Below are positions 1 to 8,425 of a DNA stretch of 64,000 nt, in pieces. A program made the position numbers and the translations under genes. The notes beneath the pieces are model-generated. The model was not told where the DNA came from. It saw only the letters and a list, made by a program, of their open reading frames with translations, and searched no databases. This stretch comes from RGIG6353 sp045653035. GTDB taxonomy: Bacteria; Bacillota; Clostridia; Oscillospirales; SIG627. The first letter of the stretch is position 1, and each line of letters begins with the position of its first letter. Location of the stretch: assembly GCA_045653035.1 (NCBI GenBank), contig JAZOLO010000021.1, positions 62,001 to 126,000 on the forward strand, in the 5' to 3' direction.

Positions 1-2
1 TA

Positions 3-38
3 TTATACGGATTTTTTTGATTTCGTCAACCGTATAAT
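3..38 (+). promoter_or_regulatory. Inverted repeat and possible -10 upstream of the symporter gene
   Basis: Eight-base arms TTATACGG (3-10) and CCGTATAA (30-37) form a perfect inverted repeat. The right arm overlaps a TATAAT hexamer (33-38). No convincing -35 sits 17 bp upstream, so the promoter would need an activator. A repressor operator over the -10 is the other reading. The window edge hides the rest. Confidence 0.35.
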
Positions 39-115
39 TGCCAACATTTCAAAAAAATGTATCACTTTGCTCTTTTCAGGGCAAATTAAGTGAAAACAAA
101 GAAAGGACACCTTTT

Positions 116-1492
116 ATGAAAAACACAAAGCCCTTCGGCATAAAGGATAAGCTGGGCTATCTTTTCGGAGATTTCGGCAACGATTTTACCTTTCTCGTTT
201 CCTCCACCTTCCTTTTGAAATTCTACACCGACGTTATGCGTCTTGATGCATATATCGTAGGACTTGTTATGATGAGTGCACGTTTTGTTGATGCATTTAC
301 CGATATTATCATGGGACGTATCTGCGACAGAAGCAAAACTACCCCCGTCGGCAAGTTCAAGCCCTGGATAAGGCGAATGGCGGCACCTGTGGCAATAGCC
401 TCCTTCCTCATTTATCAAAGCTCCTTTGCCGACAGAAGCGACCTTTTTAAAACTGTATGGCTTTTCGTTACCTATATATTATGGGGCTCTATTTTCTATA
501 CCTCTATAAATATTCCTTACGGCTCAATGGCTTCTGCCATTTCACCCGAACCCGCACACCGTCAGTCCCTCTCCACCTTCCGAACCATGGGAGGAACTCT
601 TGCAGGACTCATCGTGGGAGCAGGTGTACCGCTCATTGCCTACGAAAAAATTGACGGCAAAACGGTTATGGTAGGAGAGCGGTTCACTCTTATTGCAGGG
701 GCTTTCTCGATTTTTGCGGTAATTTGTTATCTTCTCTGCTACCACCTTACTACCGAGAGAGTAAAAACGGAAGCCACGGGAAACAAAACAAGTATCTTCA
801 GAATGCTCGTTTCCGCCTTCCGCAACAGAGCTCTTATATCCATTATCGTTGCCTCTGTTCTTATGCTTCTCTCACAGCTCACCATGCAGTCAATGGCAAA
901 CTATATATATCCAAACTATTACGGAGCACCCGAGGCACAAACGGTTTCCACCATAGCTATGGTAATCGGCATGGTCTTTGCCGCCCTTACCGCAAGACCC
1001 CTCTCCGAGCGTTTCGGCAAGGCGGAAATAAGTGTCACGGCAAGTCTTTTTGCTGCGGTAATTTCCTTTATTCTCTTTATAATACGCCCCGAAAACGTAT
1101 GGAGCTTTGTTCTTATAAATCTTGTTTCGTGGTACGGACTTGGTATATTTGCCATGGTGACCTGGGCACTTATTACCGACGTTATCGACTACTCCGAAAT
1201 AACTAGCGGTGTTCGTGAGGACGGCTCGGTGTACGCTCTTTATTCCTTTGCAAGAAAGCTTGGTCAGGCATCTGCCGCAGGAATTGTTGGCTCACTTCTC
1301 TCCTTTATCGGCTACAACGAGGAAAACGCCTTTAACAGAGAAGTCCTTGACGGCGTATTTTCCATTGCAACGGGACTTCCCGCCGTGGGCTTTACACTCC
1401 TTGCCATTGTCCTTGCATTCTGGTATCCCTTAAAGAAAAAAACCGTACTAAAAAACGTGGAAATACTCAAAAACAAACGCCGAGAGGGTTAA
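116..1492 (+). CDS. GPH-family sugar:cation symporter (MFS superfamily)
   Basis: A 458-residue polytopic membrane protein, the usual length for the glycoside-pentoside-hexuronide:cation symporter family (MelB, XynP, UidB). These import sugars or glycosides with Na+ or H+. The N-terminus shows the family pattern: KDKLGYLFGDFGNDF leading into the first helix, then a loop with DIIMGRICDRSKTTPVGKF, matching the conserved family loop that contains D-x(3)-G-x(3)-D-R. About twelve hydrophobic segments follow. I chose the ATG at 116 because GAAAGGA lies just upstream; an in-frame start at 38 would add 26 residues unlike the family. The gene stands alone, converging on serS. The substrate cannot be read from sequence. 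The hexuronate genes near 51 kb are too far away to assign it. Confidence 0.85.
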   Translation: MKNTKPFGIKDKLGYLFGDFGNDFTFLVSSTFLLKFYTDVMRLDAYIVGLVMMSARFVDAFTDIIMGRICDRSKTTPVGKFKPWIRRMAAPVAIASFLIYQSSFADRSDLFKTVWLFVTYILWGSIFYTSINIPYGSMASAISPEPAHRQSLSTFRTMGGTLAGLIVGAGVPLIAYEKIDGKTVMVGERFTLIAGAFSIFAVICYLLCYHLTTERVKTEATGNKTSIFRMLVSAFRNRALISIIVASVLMLLSQLTMQSMANYIYPNYYGAPEAQTVSTIAMVIGMVFAALTARPLSERFGKAEISVTASLFAAVISFILFIIRPENVWSFVLINLVSWYGLGIFAMVTWALITDVIDYSEITSGVREDGSVYALYSFARKLGQASAAGIVGSLLSFIGYNEENAFNREVLDGVFSIATGLPAVGFTLLAIVLAFWYPLKKKTVLKNVEILKNKRREG

Positions 1493-1508
1493 TTCCCTTT
1501 CGGCTTAT
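1479..1508 (+). terminator. Stem-loop spanning the symporter stop codon
   Basis: GCCGAGAGGG (1479-1488) pairs with CCCTTTCGGC (1495-1504), with one G-T pair, around the TAA stop. It is followed by a short T/A-rich tract. This is likely part of the intrinsic terminator of the symporter gene, helped by the second hairpin at 1518-1544. Confidence 0.55.
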
Positions 1509-1517
1509 TGTAGAAAG

Positions 1518-1602
1518 AACCAGACAAGTACTGCTTGTCTGGTTTATTATAGTTTTCGTGGAGTTGCAAACGGGAGTGCTTTTATAAAAAGCATTCCCCT
1601 TT
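1518..1602. repeat. Composite palindromic intergenic repeat, copy 1 (reverse orientation)
   Basis: Two hairpins lie between the convergent symporter and serS genes. The first has a locus-specific stem (AACCAGACAAG with its complement, 1518-1544). Next comes the bridge TTATAGTTTTCGTGG. The second hairpin is GGGAGTGCTTTT...AAAAAGCATTCCCC (1572-1599). The bridge and the GGGAGTGC palindrome recur at 24.0, 55.5 and 63.4 kb, with partial copies at 12.6 and 33.1 kb. Confidence 0.75.
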
Positions 1603-1614
1603 TAATATATTACT

Positions 1615-2928
1615 TTATCTTATCTCACTCTTACCGCCCATGTAAGGTCTGAGGGCTTCGGGAATAGCGATGCTTCCGTCAGCACGAAGGTTATTTTCAA
1701 GAAAAGCTATAAGCATTCTGGGAGGTGCAACAACAGTGTTGTTAAGAGTGTGAGCAAAGTACTTTTTGCCGTCCTTGCCGTTTACTCTTATCTTAAGTCT
1801 TCTTGCCTGTGCATCACCAAGGTTAGAACAGCTTCCTACCTCGAAGTCCTTCTTCTGTCTGGGGCACCACGCCTCAACGTCAAGGCTTTTCACCTTAAGG
1901 TCTGCAAGGTCGCCTGAGCAGCAGCCGAGTGTTCTTACGGGGATATCTAGTGTGCGGAAGAAGTCAACAGTGTTTTTCCATAGTACGTTGTACCACTTTT
2001 CACTTTCTTCGGGCTGACAAATTACAATCATTTCCTGTTTTTCAAACTGGTGTATTCTGTAAACGCCACGCTCCTCAATACCGTGAGCACCCTTTTCCTT
2101 ACGGAAGCAGGGAGAGAAGCTTGTGAGTGCCTGAGGAAGGTTTTCCTCAGGGATAATCTGGTCAACGAATTTGCCTATCATGGAATGCTCACTTGTGCCT
2201 ATAAGGAAGAGGTCCTCACCCTCAATCTTATACATCATAGCGTCCATTTCGGCAAAGGACATAACGCCGTCAACTATATTGCTTCTTATCATATAAGGAG
2301 GAATACAGTAGGTGAAGCCACGGTCAATCATAAAATCACGGGCATAGGAAAGAATAGAGGAATGAAGTCTTGCAATATCACCCATCAGGTAATAAAAGCC
2401 GTTTCCTGCAACTCGTCCTGCCGCTTCAAGGTCAATACCGCCCCACCTTGCCATAATATCGGTATGATAAGGTACTTCAAATTCAGGAACAACTGCCTCG
2501 CCGAAGCGTTCAATTTCAACGTTGTGGCTGTCATCGGGGCCGATGGGCACGTCGTCTGCTATTATATTGGGAATAGTGAGCATAATCTCACGGATTCTCG
2601 CTTCAATTCCCTGAAGCTTTTCTTCAAGGGAGGCTGTTTCGTCAGCGGCTGACTTTACTGCCTCGTTGTTCTTTTCTATCTGCTTTTCAATTTCAGCCTT
2701 TTCTGCTCCGTCCTCGCTCTTCTTAAGCTTGCCGAAAAGCATACCGTTTTCCTTGGACATCTTGTTCCTTGTAGCCTTAAAAGCCTCTACTGCACCGATA
2801 GTCTCACGTCGGGAGGTGTCAAGCTCTATTACCTCGTCAACAAGGGGAAGCTTGTGTTCCTGAAATTTCTTTTTAATGTTTTCTTTTACTACGTCGGGAT
2901 TTGCTTTTAAAAAATTGATATCAATCAT
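1615..2928 (-). CDS. serS: Seryl-tRNA synthetase
   Basis: A class II aminoacyl-tRNA synthetase of 437 aa that charges tRNA-Ser (and tRNA-Sec where present). The N-terminal ~110 residues form the long two-helix coiled-coil arm that grips the tRNA variable arm (charged region with KKFQEHKLPLVDEV and KNNEAVKSAADETASLEEKL). The catalytic core has the class II motifs: GTSEHSMIG near residue 245, the HQFEKQEM stretch (motif 2 region), and NNTVVAPPRMLIAFLEN (motif 3 region) near the C-terminus. The ATG at 2928 has GAGAGTG about 7 bases upstream. The gene has its own extended -10 promoter (2962-2990), and no T-box leader was seen in the short upstream gap. Confidence 0.97.
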   Translation of the reverse strand: MIDINFLKANPDVVKENIKKKFQEHKLPLVDEVIELDTSRRETIGAVEAFKATRNKMSKENGMLFGKLKKSEDGAEKAEIEKQIEKNNEAVKSAADETASLEEKLQGIEARIREIMLTIPNIIADDVPIGPDDSHNVEIERFGEAVVPEFEVPYHTDIMARWGGIDLEAAGRVAGNGFYYLMGDIARLHSSILSYARDFMIDRGFTYCIPPYMIRSNIVDGVMSFAEMDAMMYKIEGEDLFLIGTSEHSMIGKFVDQIIPEENLPQALTSFSPCFRKEKGAHGIEERGVYRIHQFEKQEMIVICQPEESEKWYNVLWKNTVDFFRTLDIPVRTLGCCSGDLADLKVKSLDVEAWCPRQKKDFEVGSCSNLGDAQARRLKIRVNGKDGKKYFAHTLNNTVVAPPRMLIAFLENNLRADGSIAIPEALRPYMGGKSEIR

Positions 2929-2961
2929 TTTTTCACTCTCTTTTTTTCATAATATAAGGGA

Positions 2962-2990
2962 AGTATATCACAAAAAGTAAAAATATGCAA
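2962..2990 (-). promoter_or_regulatory. serS promoter
   Basis: On the minus strand, TTGCAT (2985-2990) and TATACT (2962-2967) are 17 bp apart, and the -10 carries a TG extension (TGATATACT). It lies 34 bp upstream of the serS ATG, just after the gap terminator. Confidence 0.7.
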
Positions 2991-2992
2991 CA

Positions 2993-3029
2993 AAAAAATG
3001 AGTGTAGGTGTTTCCTACACTCATTTTTT
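2993..3029. terminator. Bidirectional-looking intrinsic terminator after gap
   Basis: ATGAGTGTAGG and its complement form an 11-bp stem, flanked by A and T runs on either side. It sits 8 bases past the gap stop codon and would end leftward transcription before the serS promoter. Confidence 0.8.
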
Positions 3030-3036
3030 ATAGTTT

Positions 3037-4059
3037 TTAGTTAAGCTCAGCAAAATACTTGATTGTACGAACCATCTGGCTTGTGTAGGAGTTCTCGTTG
3101 TCGTACCAAGAAACAACCTGTACCTGATAGGTGTCATCGTCAATCTTTGCTACCATTGTCTGAGTAGCATCGAAGAGAGAACCGTATGTCATACCGATAA
3201 CGTCGGAAGAAACAATTTCATCAGTGTTGTAGCCGAAGGAAGCAGAAGCCTGAGCCTTCATAGCTGCGTTGATGCCTTCGATGGTAACGTCCTTACCACG
3301 AACTACTGCAACGAGGATTGTTGTAGAACCTGTGCAGGTGGGAACTCTCTGAGCAGAACCGATAAGCTTGCCGTTGAGCTCGGGGATTACAAGACCGATA
3401 GCCTTAGCTGCACCTGTAGAGTTAGGAACGATGTTCTGAGCACCTGCTCTTGCACGGCGAAGGTCACCCTTTCTGTGAGGACCGTCGAGAATCATCTGGT
3501 CGCCTGTGTAAGCGTGAACGGTGGTCATGATACCGCTCTGAATGGGAGCGTAATCGTTGAGAGCCTTAGCCATGGGAGCAAGACAGTTGGTTGTACAAGA
3601 AGCGGCAGAGATAATCTTGTCGTCCTTTGTAAGTGTCTTTTCATTAACGCTGAATACGATAGTCTTAAGGTCTTTTCCTGCGGGAGCAGAGATAACAACC
3701 TTCTTTGCACCTGCGTTGATGTGAGCCATAGACTTTTCTGTAGATGTATAGAAACCTGTACATTCAAGAACAACGTCTACGTCAAGAGCTCCCCAAGGAC
3801 AATTGTTAGCGTCCTTTTCAGCGTAAATCTTGATGGTCTTGCCATCAACTGTGATTGTGTTGTCTTCTTCGCTGTATGAAACTGTATCAGCAAGAGCGTA
3901 CTTACCCTGAGCTGTGTCATACTTGAGAAGATGTGCAAGCATTTTTGCGTCTGTAAGGTCGTTGATAGCTACAACCTCATAGCCCTCAGCACCGAACATC
4001 TGTCTGAACGCAAGGCGTCCGATACGGCCAAAGCCGTTAATAGCAACTTTTACTGCCAT
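3037..4059 (-). CDS. gap: Glyceraldehyde-3-phosphate dehydrogenase
   Basis: A 340-aa glycolytic enzyme that oxidises and phosphorylates glyceraldehyde 3-phosphate with NAD+. It shows the N-terminal Rossmann motif INGFGRIGRLAFRQ and the catalytic cysteine in SAASCTTNCLAPMAKAL near residue 155. It also has the phosphate-binding STGAAKA segment and the C-terminal SWYDNENSYTSQM block. The start is fixed by AAAAGGAG upstream of the ATG at 4059. The gene is monocistronic by appearance: a good promoter in front (4108-4136) and a terminator behind (2993-3029). An inverted repeat just upstream of the -35 suggests regulation. Confidence 0.97.
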   Translation of the reverse strand: MAVKVAINGFGRIGRLAFRQMFGAEGYEVVAINDLTDAKMLAHLLKYDTAQGKYALADTVSYSEEDNTITVDGKTIKIYAEKDANNCPWGALDVDVVLECTGFYTSTEKSMAHINAGAKKVVISAPAGKDLKTIVFSVNEKTLTKDDKIISAASCTTNCLAPMAKALNDYAPIQSGIMTTVHAYTGDQMILDGPHRKGDLRRARAGAQNIVPNSTGAAKAIGLVIPELNGKLIGSAQRVPTCTGSTTILVAVVRGKDVTIEGINAAMKAQASASFGYNTDEIVSSDVIGMTYGSLFDATQTMVAKIDDDTYQVQVVSWYDNENSYTSQMVRTIKYFAELN

Positions 4060-4107
4060 GATTTTTTCTCCTTTTATATATTGATTAAATTTTTATTCCG
4101 ATTACAT

Positions 4108-4159
4108 ATTATATGTCAAAATTTTCTTTTTTGCAATACTTTTTCACAACATTGTGAAA
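4108..4159 (-). promoter_or_regulatory. gap promoter with upstream inverted repeat
   Basis: On the minus strand, TTGCAA (4131-4136) and TATAAT (4108-4113) are 17 bp apart. Five bases further upstream lies TTTCACAA-CA-TTGTGAAA (4142-4159), a perfect 8-bp-arm inverted repeat placed where an activator or upstream repressor would sit. It is CRP/FNR-like or Rex-like only in general character; I cannot assign the protein. Confidence 0.65.
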
Positions 4160-4165
4160 TTTTTT

Positions 4166-5290
4166 TCAATTTAGTTGATTCTTTATTATTCTGTCAGCAG
4201 TGTCCTTTACAATTTTGTTCATTTCGTCGAGTTTTTTCTCCATATCTGCAGCAAGTGCAAACTGACAGCGCGTACGGACAAGGTTATGTCCCTCATATGT
4301 CGTCTTGAAATACTTATCTCCCGTAATATAGTCATCAAGAAATCGCATACCAAGCTCAATTGCCATAGTAAGAGCACCGAGTGCCATAGTGTCTATTTCC
4401 TCGGGGGTAAGTATATCTGCCACTTCGGAAATAAAGCCCTCCGAAAAGCCTCGGTAAAGGTCAAGGTCAAAAGAGACTTTTGTAAGGTCTTTTTCATCCT
4501 CAGCAGCGGTGTTTGCAGCAAATCTTACAGCGTCACCGAAATCGTGTGCGACAAGTCCGGGCATTACGGTATCAAGGTCGATAACAACAAGAGGCTCCCC
4601 TGTTTCTTTATTAAAAAGAACGTTGTTTATCTTGGTGTCATTATGTGTAACTCTTTTCGGTATTATTCCGTTTTCAAGAAGTATGTTAAGCTTTTCGGCA
4701 ATTTCTCTGTGGCTTCTTACAAACTCTATCTCGTCTTTTACATCGGAAACTCTTCCGTATTCATCCTTTTCCACGTTTGCAAAAAATCCCTCAATACGTT
4801 TTTTGGTATTGTGAAAATTGGGTATTGTTTCAAAGAGAAGTGTTGCGTCAAAGTCAGAAAGACTTTTCTGAAATTCTCCAAAGGCACGTCCCGCCTGACG
4901 AAGCACCTCAGGGTCGGAGGATGCCTGATAGGTAAGTGCATCAAAGCTGTTGCATACACGCCAAAATTTACCTTCGTCACCAAACCAGTAGTTTTTTCCG
5001 TCGGTGGTATGATAATAATGAAGGGCGGGAACGTTTTGATCCGTGTGCTTTTCTCTTATATGCTCGGTTACCCTGTCTATATTCTTCATGATTTCCACAG
5101 GCTCGCGAAAAACGTAGGTGTTTACCTTCTGAAAAACATAGCACTTTTCCGGATTTTTATATTTAACGCAATAGGTTGTGTTTATATTGCCGTGTGTTAT
5201 AATTTTGTATGACTCAAGCTCTCCTTGGAGCCTGAACTTCTCACCCACAAAGCGTAAGGTTTCAATAACCTCTGGGTCAAAGCTGTTCAT
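4166..5290 (-). CDS. Aminoglycoside-phosphotransferase-fold kinase, N-acetylhexosamine 1-kinase-like
   Basis: A 374-aa kinase of the APH/choline-kinase fold. The nucleotide-binding N-lobe has HGNINTTYCV. The catalytic loop reads VTHNDTKINNVL (Asp of the Brenner-type motif, near residue 220), followed by VIDLDTVMPGLVAHDFGDAVR, where the DLD aspartate binds Mg2+. This HNDTK...DLDTVMPG...DFGDA string matches what I know of NahK/LnpB enzymes, which phosphorylate GlcNAc or GalNAc at C1. The leftward neighbours upstream, wecB and a UDP-sugar 4,6-dehydratase, act on UDP-GlcNAc, which fits. It starts 15 bases after the wecB stop, with AGAGG as SD. Substrate is inference; family is firm. Confidence 0.75.
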   Translation of the reverse strand: MNSFDPEVIETLRFVGEKFRLQGELESYKIITHGNINTTYCVKYKNPEKCYVFQKVNTYVFREPVEIMKNIDRVTEHIREKHTDQNVPALHYYHTTDGKNYWFGDEGKFWRVCNSFDALTYQASSDPEVLRQAGRAFGEFQKSLSDFDATLLFETIPNFHNTKKRIEGFFANVEKDEYGRVSDVKDEIEFVRSHREIAEKLNILLENGIIPKRVTHNDTKINNVLFNKETGEPLVVIDLDTVMPGLVAHDFGDAVRFAANTAAEDEKDLTKVSFDLDLYRGFSEGFISEVADILTPEEIDTMALGALTMAIELGMRFLDDYITGDKYFKTTYEGHNLVRTRCQFALAADMEKKLDEMNKIVKDTADRIIKNQLN

Positions 5291-5305
5291 CAGAGTCGCC
5301 TCTTT

Positions 5306-6400
5306 TCAGTTATTCTCAAGTACATCCGCTATTCTTCTACAAGCCGTTCCGTCGCCATAAGGATTTCTTGCATGGCTCATTTTTTCATATTCTTCCTTGT
5401 TGTCAAGAAGTGTTTTAAAGCTTTCGTATATTGTTTCCTCCTCTGTTCCCACAAGCTTCAAGGTGCCAGCGGCGACTCCTTCGGGACGCTCGGTAGTATC
5501 ACGCATCACCAGAACGGGCTTACCGAGAGAGGGTGCTTCCTCCTGTATTCCGCCCGAGTCTGTTATTATCATATATGAACGAGCGAGAAAGTTGTGAAAA
5601 TCAAGTACGTCAAGAGGCTCTATAATGTGTATCCTGTCGCATCCGCCGAGATACTTGTCGGCAGTCTCTCGTACTACGGGATTCATGTGAATGGGGTACA
5701 CCGCCTTTACGTCGGGGTGTGAATCAATAATGCGTCTTATTGCACGGAACATATTCGCCATTGGCTCACCGAGGTTTTCCCTTCTGTGTGCGGTTATGGT
5801 AATAAGACGGCTACCCTTTGCCCATTCAAGCTCAGGGTGTGTATAATCCTCTCTTACCGTGGTCTTAAGAGCGTCTATCGCTGTATTTCCGGTAACGTAG
5901 ATTGTTTCGGGATTTTTCCCCTCACGGATAAGATTGTCCTTTGACATTTCGGTGGGTGCAAAATTGTACTTAGCTATTATTCCCACAGCCTGTCTGTTAA
6001 ATTCCTCGGGGTAAGGTGAATATATATTGTAGGTTCTGAGTCCTGCCTCAACGTGTCCTATGGGTATCTGCATATAGAAAGCCGCAAGAGCTGTAACGAA
6101 GGTGGTAGATGTATCTCCGTGAACAAGCACCACGTCGGGACGTGCTTTTTCAAAAACACTCTTAATTCTTTCAAGTATGTTTGTGGTTACGTCAAAAAGG
6201 GTCTGTTTTTCCTTCATAATGGAAAGGTCGTAGTCGGGTACAACGCCGAAGGCGTGTAGCACCTGGTCTAGCATCTGTCTGTGCTGACCTGTAACACAAA
6301 CTACCGTTTCAATGTTCTTTCTTTTTTTTAGCTCCAGTACAAGAGGGCACATCTTTATTGCCTCGGGACGTGTACCGAAGACAAGCATTACTTTCTTCAT
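5306..6400 (-). CDS. wecB: UDP-N-acetylglucosamine 2-epimerase (non-hydrolysing)
   Basis: Interconverts UDP-GlcNAc and UDP-ManNAc, feeding teichoic acid or surface polysaccharide synthesis. The 364-aa protein has the family N-terminus VMLVFGTRPEAIKMCPLV, the VHGDTSTTF segment with HVEAGLRTY, the TAHRREN block in the middle, and the DSGGIQEEAPSLGKPVLVMR block near residue 290. The chosen ATG (6400) has AAAAGGAGAAGC immediately upstream; the longer reading from 6421 would overlap the upstream gene and lacks an SD. It lies between the dehydratase gene (17-base gap) and the NahK-like gene, so the three probably form one operon. Confidence 0.95.
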   Translation of the reverse strand: MKKVMLVFGTRPEAIKMCPLVLELKKRKNIETVVCVTGQHRQMLDQVLHAFGVVPDYDLSIMKEKQTLFDVTTNILERIKSVFEKARPDVVLVHGDTSTTFVTALAAFYMQIPIGHVEAGLRTYNIYSPYPEEFNRQAVGIIAKYNFAPTEMSKDNLIREGKNPETIYVTGNTAIDALKTTVREDYTHPELEWAKGSRLITITAHRRENLGEPMANMFRAIRRIIDSHPDVKAVYPIHMNPVVRETADKYLGGCDRIHIIEPLDVLDFHNFLARSYMIITDSGGIQEEAPSLGKPVLVMRDTTERPEGVAAGTLKLVGTEEETIYESFKTLLDNKEEYEKMSHARNPYGDGTACRRIADVLENN

Positions 6401-6417
6401 TGCTTCTCCTTTTAATG

Positions 6418-8307
6418 TCAAAAGCTACTGTTTACTTCGTCTGGCTCCTTAAAAGTGGGAACAAGCTTGTGGATAAAGCCTCTGATGTCGGCGTTGTCAT
6501 CGGACATAATCCCTTCGAGCTCTGAAAGGCTATTCAAAAGCTCTTCTTCGTCAAGAACGATAGGCTTTCCTATATGGATAAGCTCATTGTCGGTTGTTTT
6601 AAGACCTTCCTCGTCCATAAGAAGCTCCTCGTAAAGCTTCTCACCGGGTCTGAGTCCCGTGAACTTGATATCAATATCGGTATAAGGCTCAAAGCCCGAG
6701 AGTCTTATCATGTTTTCCGCAAGGTCGAGAATCTTCACGGGGTCTCCCATGTCAAGAACGAATATCTCACCGCCTGCGGCATTTACTCCCGCTTGAAGAA
6801 CGAGGGAAGCGGCTTCTGGAATAGTCATGAAATATCTTATAATATCAGGGTGAGTTACTGTTACGGGACCTCCGTTTTCAATCTGTCTTTCAAAAAGAGG
6901 TATAACGCTTCCGTTTGACCCAAGAACGTTGCCGAATCTTACTGCAACGTACTCGGTTTTGCTTCTGTTGTTATAGGTCTGCACTATCATTTCGCATATA
7001 CGTTTTGTCGCACCCATAACGTTGGTGGGGTTTACCGCCTTGTCGGTAGAAATGAGAACGAAGCGGTGTACTCCGTACTTATCAGCGGCACGCACTGTAT
7101 TTAGAGTACCGAAAACGTTGTTCTTCACAGCCTCATTGGGGCTGTCCTCCATGAGAGGCACGTGCTTGTGTGCCGCCGCATGGTAAACTATATCGGGACG
7201 GTGCTTTTCAAATACGCTGTCGAGTCTCTTCTTATCTCTTACAGAGCCGATAAGACAAACAAGGTCGAGGTCGGGAAAGCTTCTTCTCAGCTCGTTTTGT
7301 ATATCGTATGCGTTGTTTTCGTAAATATCGAAAATGATGAGCTTTTTCGGTGCGTGACGCGCTATCTGTCGGCAAAGCTCACTTCCTATCGAGCCTCCGC
7401 CTCCGGTCACCATAACGGTTTTGTTTTCAACATAAGAGAGGACTCTGCCGTCATTTATGTTTACAGTCTGTCTGCCCAAAAGGTCGGCAATCTCAACCTT
7501 TCGCATCTTCAGACCTGCAGACGAAGCGTTCATCATTTCATCAATGCCAGGTACTACTCTCGTGTCACAGCCTGTCTGTGAACAGATTTTCAGTATTTCT
7601 CTTTTATCCTTTGCAGAAATTGAGGGAATTGCAAGGAATATGCTCTTTATCTTGTATCGTCGTACAAGCTTTTCTATATCGTTTCTGTCTCCCGCAATAG
7701 GCACTCCCCTTACAGAAAGCCCGTGAAGACACTTGTTATCGTCAACTATTGCCACGGGAATACAACCTGTAAATGAAGCAGAGCTGAATATTTCCCGAAG
7801 CAGTATTTCTGCGGCACCGCCTCCGCCGATAATCATGGTATTGCCGTAGTTTGTAATTTCTCCCTTTTCAAGAGCAGTTTCTCTTTTTTCTTTTTTATTG
7901 TTTTTTACCGAAAGGTGTCTTAAAATCATTCTGAAGGTAACGGAAACAACAGACGTCAGAAGCATTGCAGAAATCCATTCAAGGACAGTAAATAGAATTT
8001 CCCCGCTGATAACAGATACCGCAAGCACCGAGAAGGCAAAGGCAGTATACTGAGCTATAACAAGCCTTACTACGTCTCTTACTCCGGCGTGTCGCCATAT
8101 AACCCTGTGTGAGCCGTTAGCGTAGGTGAAAATCGGAAAAATGATGAGGCTTACTGCTGTAAATAAAAGAGCAGTTTTTGGTAAAAAGAAAACACTTCCC
8201 CCTCTTGATAACCAAACAGAAAAGAGAAGTGAAAGATTTGCTAACACTACGTCTATGAAAAGCAATATAAGCTTTTGGGTATAAGACACTTTGAAAAGAA
8301 TGTTCAT
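6418..8307 (-). CDS. Membrane-bound UDP-GlcNAc 4,6-dehydratase-like epimerase/dehydratase (PglF/CapD type)
   Basis: A 629-aa protein of the large CapD/PglF class. About four N-terminal transmembrane helices (residues 8-130) come first. A CoA-binding-like Rossmann domain follows (NTMIIGGGGAAEILL, near 155). The main extended-SDR domain begins at VMVTGGGGSIGSELCRQIA near residue 298. Its active site reads STDKAVNPTNVMGATKR: the usual SDR tyrosine is replaced by Met, as in PglF, where T-D-K do the chemistry. These enzymes make UDP-4-keto-6-deoxy sugars for glycans. It is first in the leftward operon with wecB and the NahK-like kinase, and has its own promoter (8370-8398). Confidence 0.88.
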   Translation of the reverse strand: MNILFKVSYTQKLILLFIDVVLANLSLLFSVWLSRGGSVFFLPKTALLFTAVSLIIFPIFTYANGSHRVIWRHAGVRDVVRLVIAQYTAFAFSVLAVSVISGEILFTVLEWISAMLLTSVVSVTFRMILRHLSVKNNKKEKRETALEKGEITNYGNTMIIGGGGAAEILLREIFSSASFTGCIPVAIVDDNKCLHGLSVRGVPIAGDRNDIEKLVRRYKIKSIFLAIPSISAKDKREILKICSQTGCDTRVVPGIDEMMNASSAGLKMRKVEIADLLGRQTVNINDGRVLSYVENKTVMVTGGGGSIGSELCRQIARHAPKKLIIFDIYENNAYDIQNELRRSFPDLDLVCLIGSVRDKKRLDSVFEKHRPDIVYHAAAHKHVPLMEDSPNEAVKNNVFGTLNTVRAADKYGVHRFVLISTDKAVNPTNVMGATKRICEMIVQTYNNRSKTEYVAVRFGNVLGSNGSVIPLFERQIENGGPVTVTHPDIIRYFMTIPEAASLVLQAGVNAAGGEIFVLDMGDPVKILDLAENMIRLSGFEPYTDIDIKFTGLRPGEKLYEELLMDEEGLKTTDNELIHIGKPIVLDEEELLNSLSELEGIMSDDNADIRGFIHKLVPTFKEPDEVNSSF

Positions 8308-8369
8308 AAAATCTCCAAAATTTTTATATTTTTGACATAAAATTATATGAATATTTTACATATATTATA

Positions 8370-8398
8370 ATGATATCATTCTTTCCACAGTTTGTCAA
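8370..8398 (-). promoter_or_regulatory. Promoter of the dehydratase-wecB-kinase operon
   Basis: On the minus strand, TTGACA (8393-8398) and TATCAT (8370-8375) are 17 bp apart, with a TG-extended -10. It lies about 60 bp upstream of the start codon at 8307 and downstream of the serine dehydratase stop. Confidence 0.65.
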
Positions 8399-8425
8399 GG
8401 AAAATTAGAACATGCGTTCAATTAA

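Noticed and set aside
2050..2652. 200-codon open frame on the plus strand
   Set aside because: Shadow of serS on the other strand.
4175..5212. 345-codon open frame on the plus strand
   Set aside because: It lies fully opposite the kinase gene, has no SD, and its Cys/Lys/Val-rich text resembles no protein. The minus-strand gene has clear kinase motifs.
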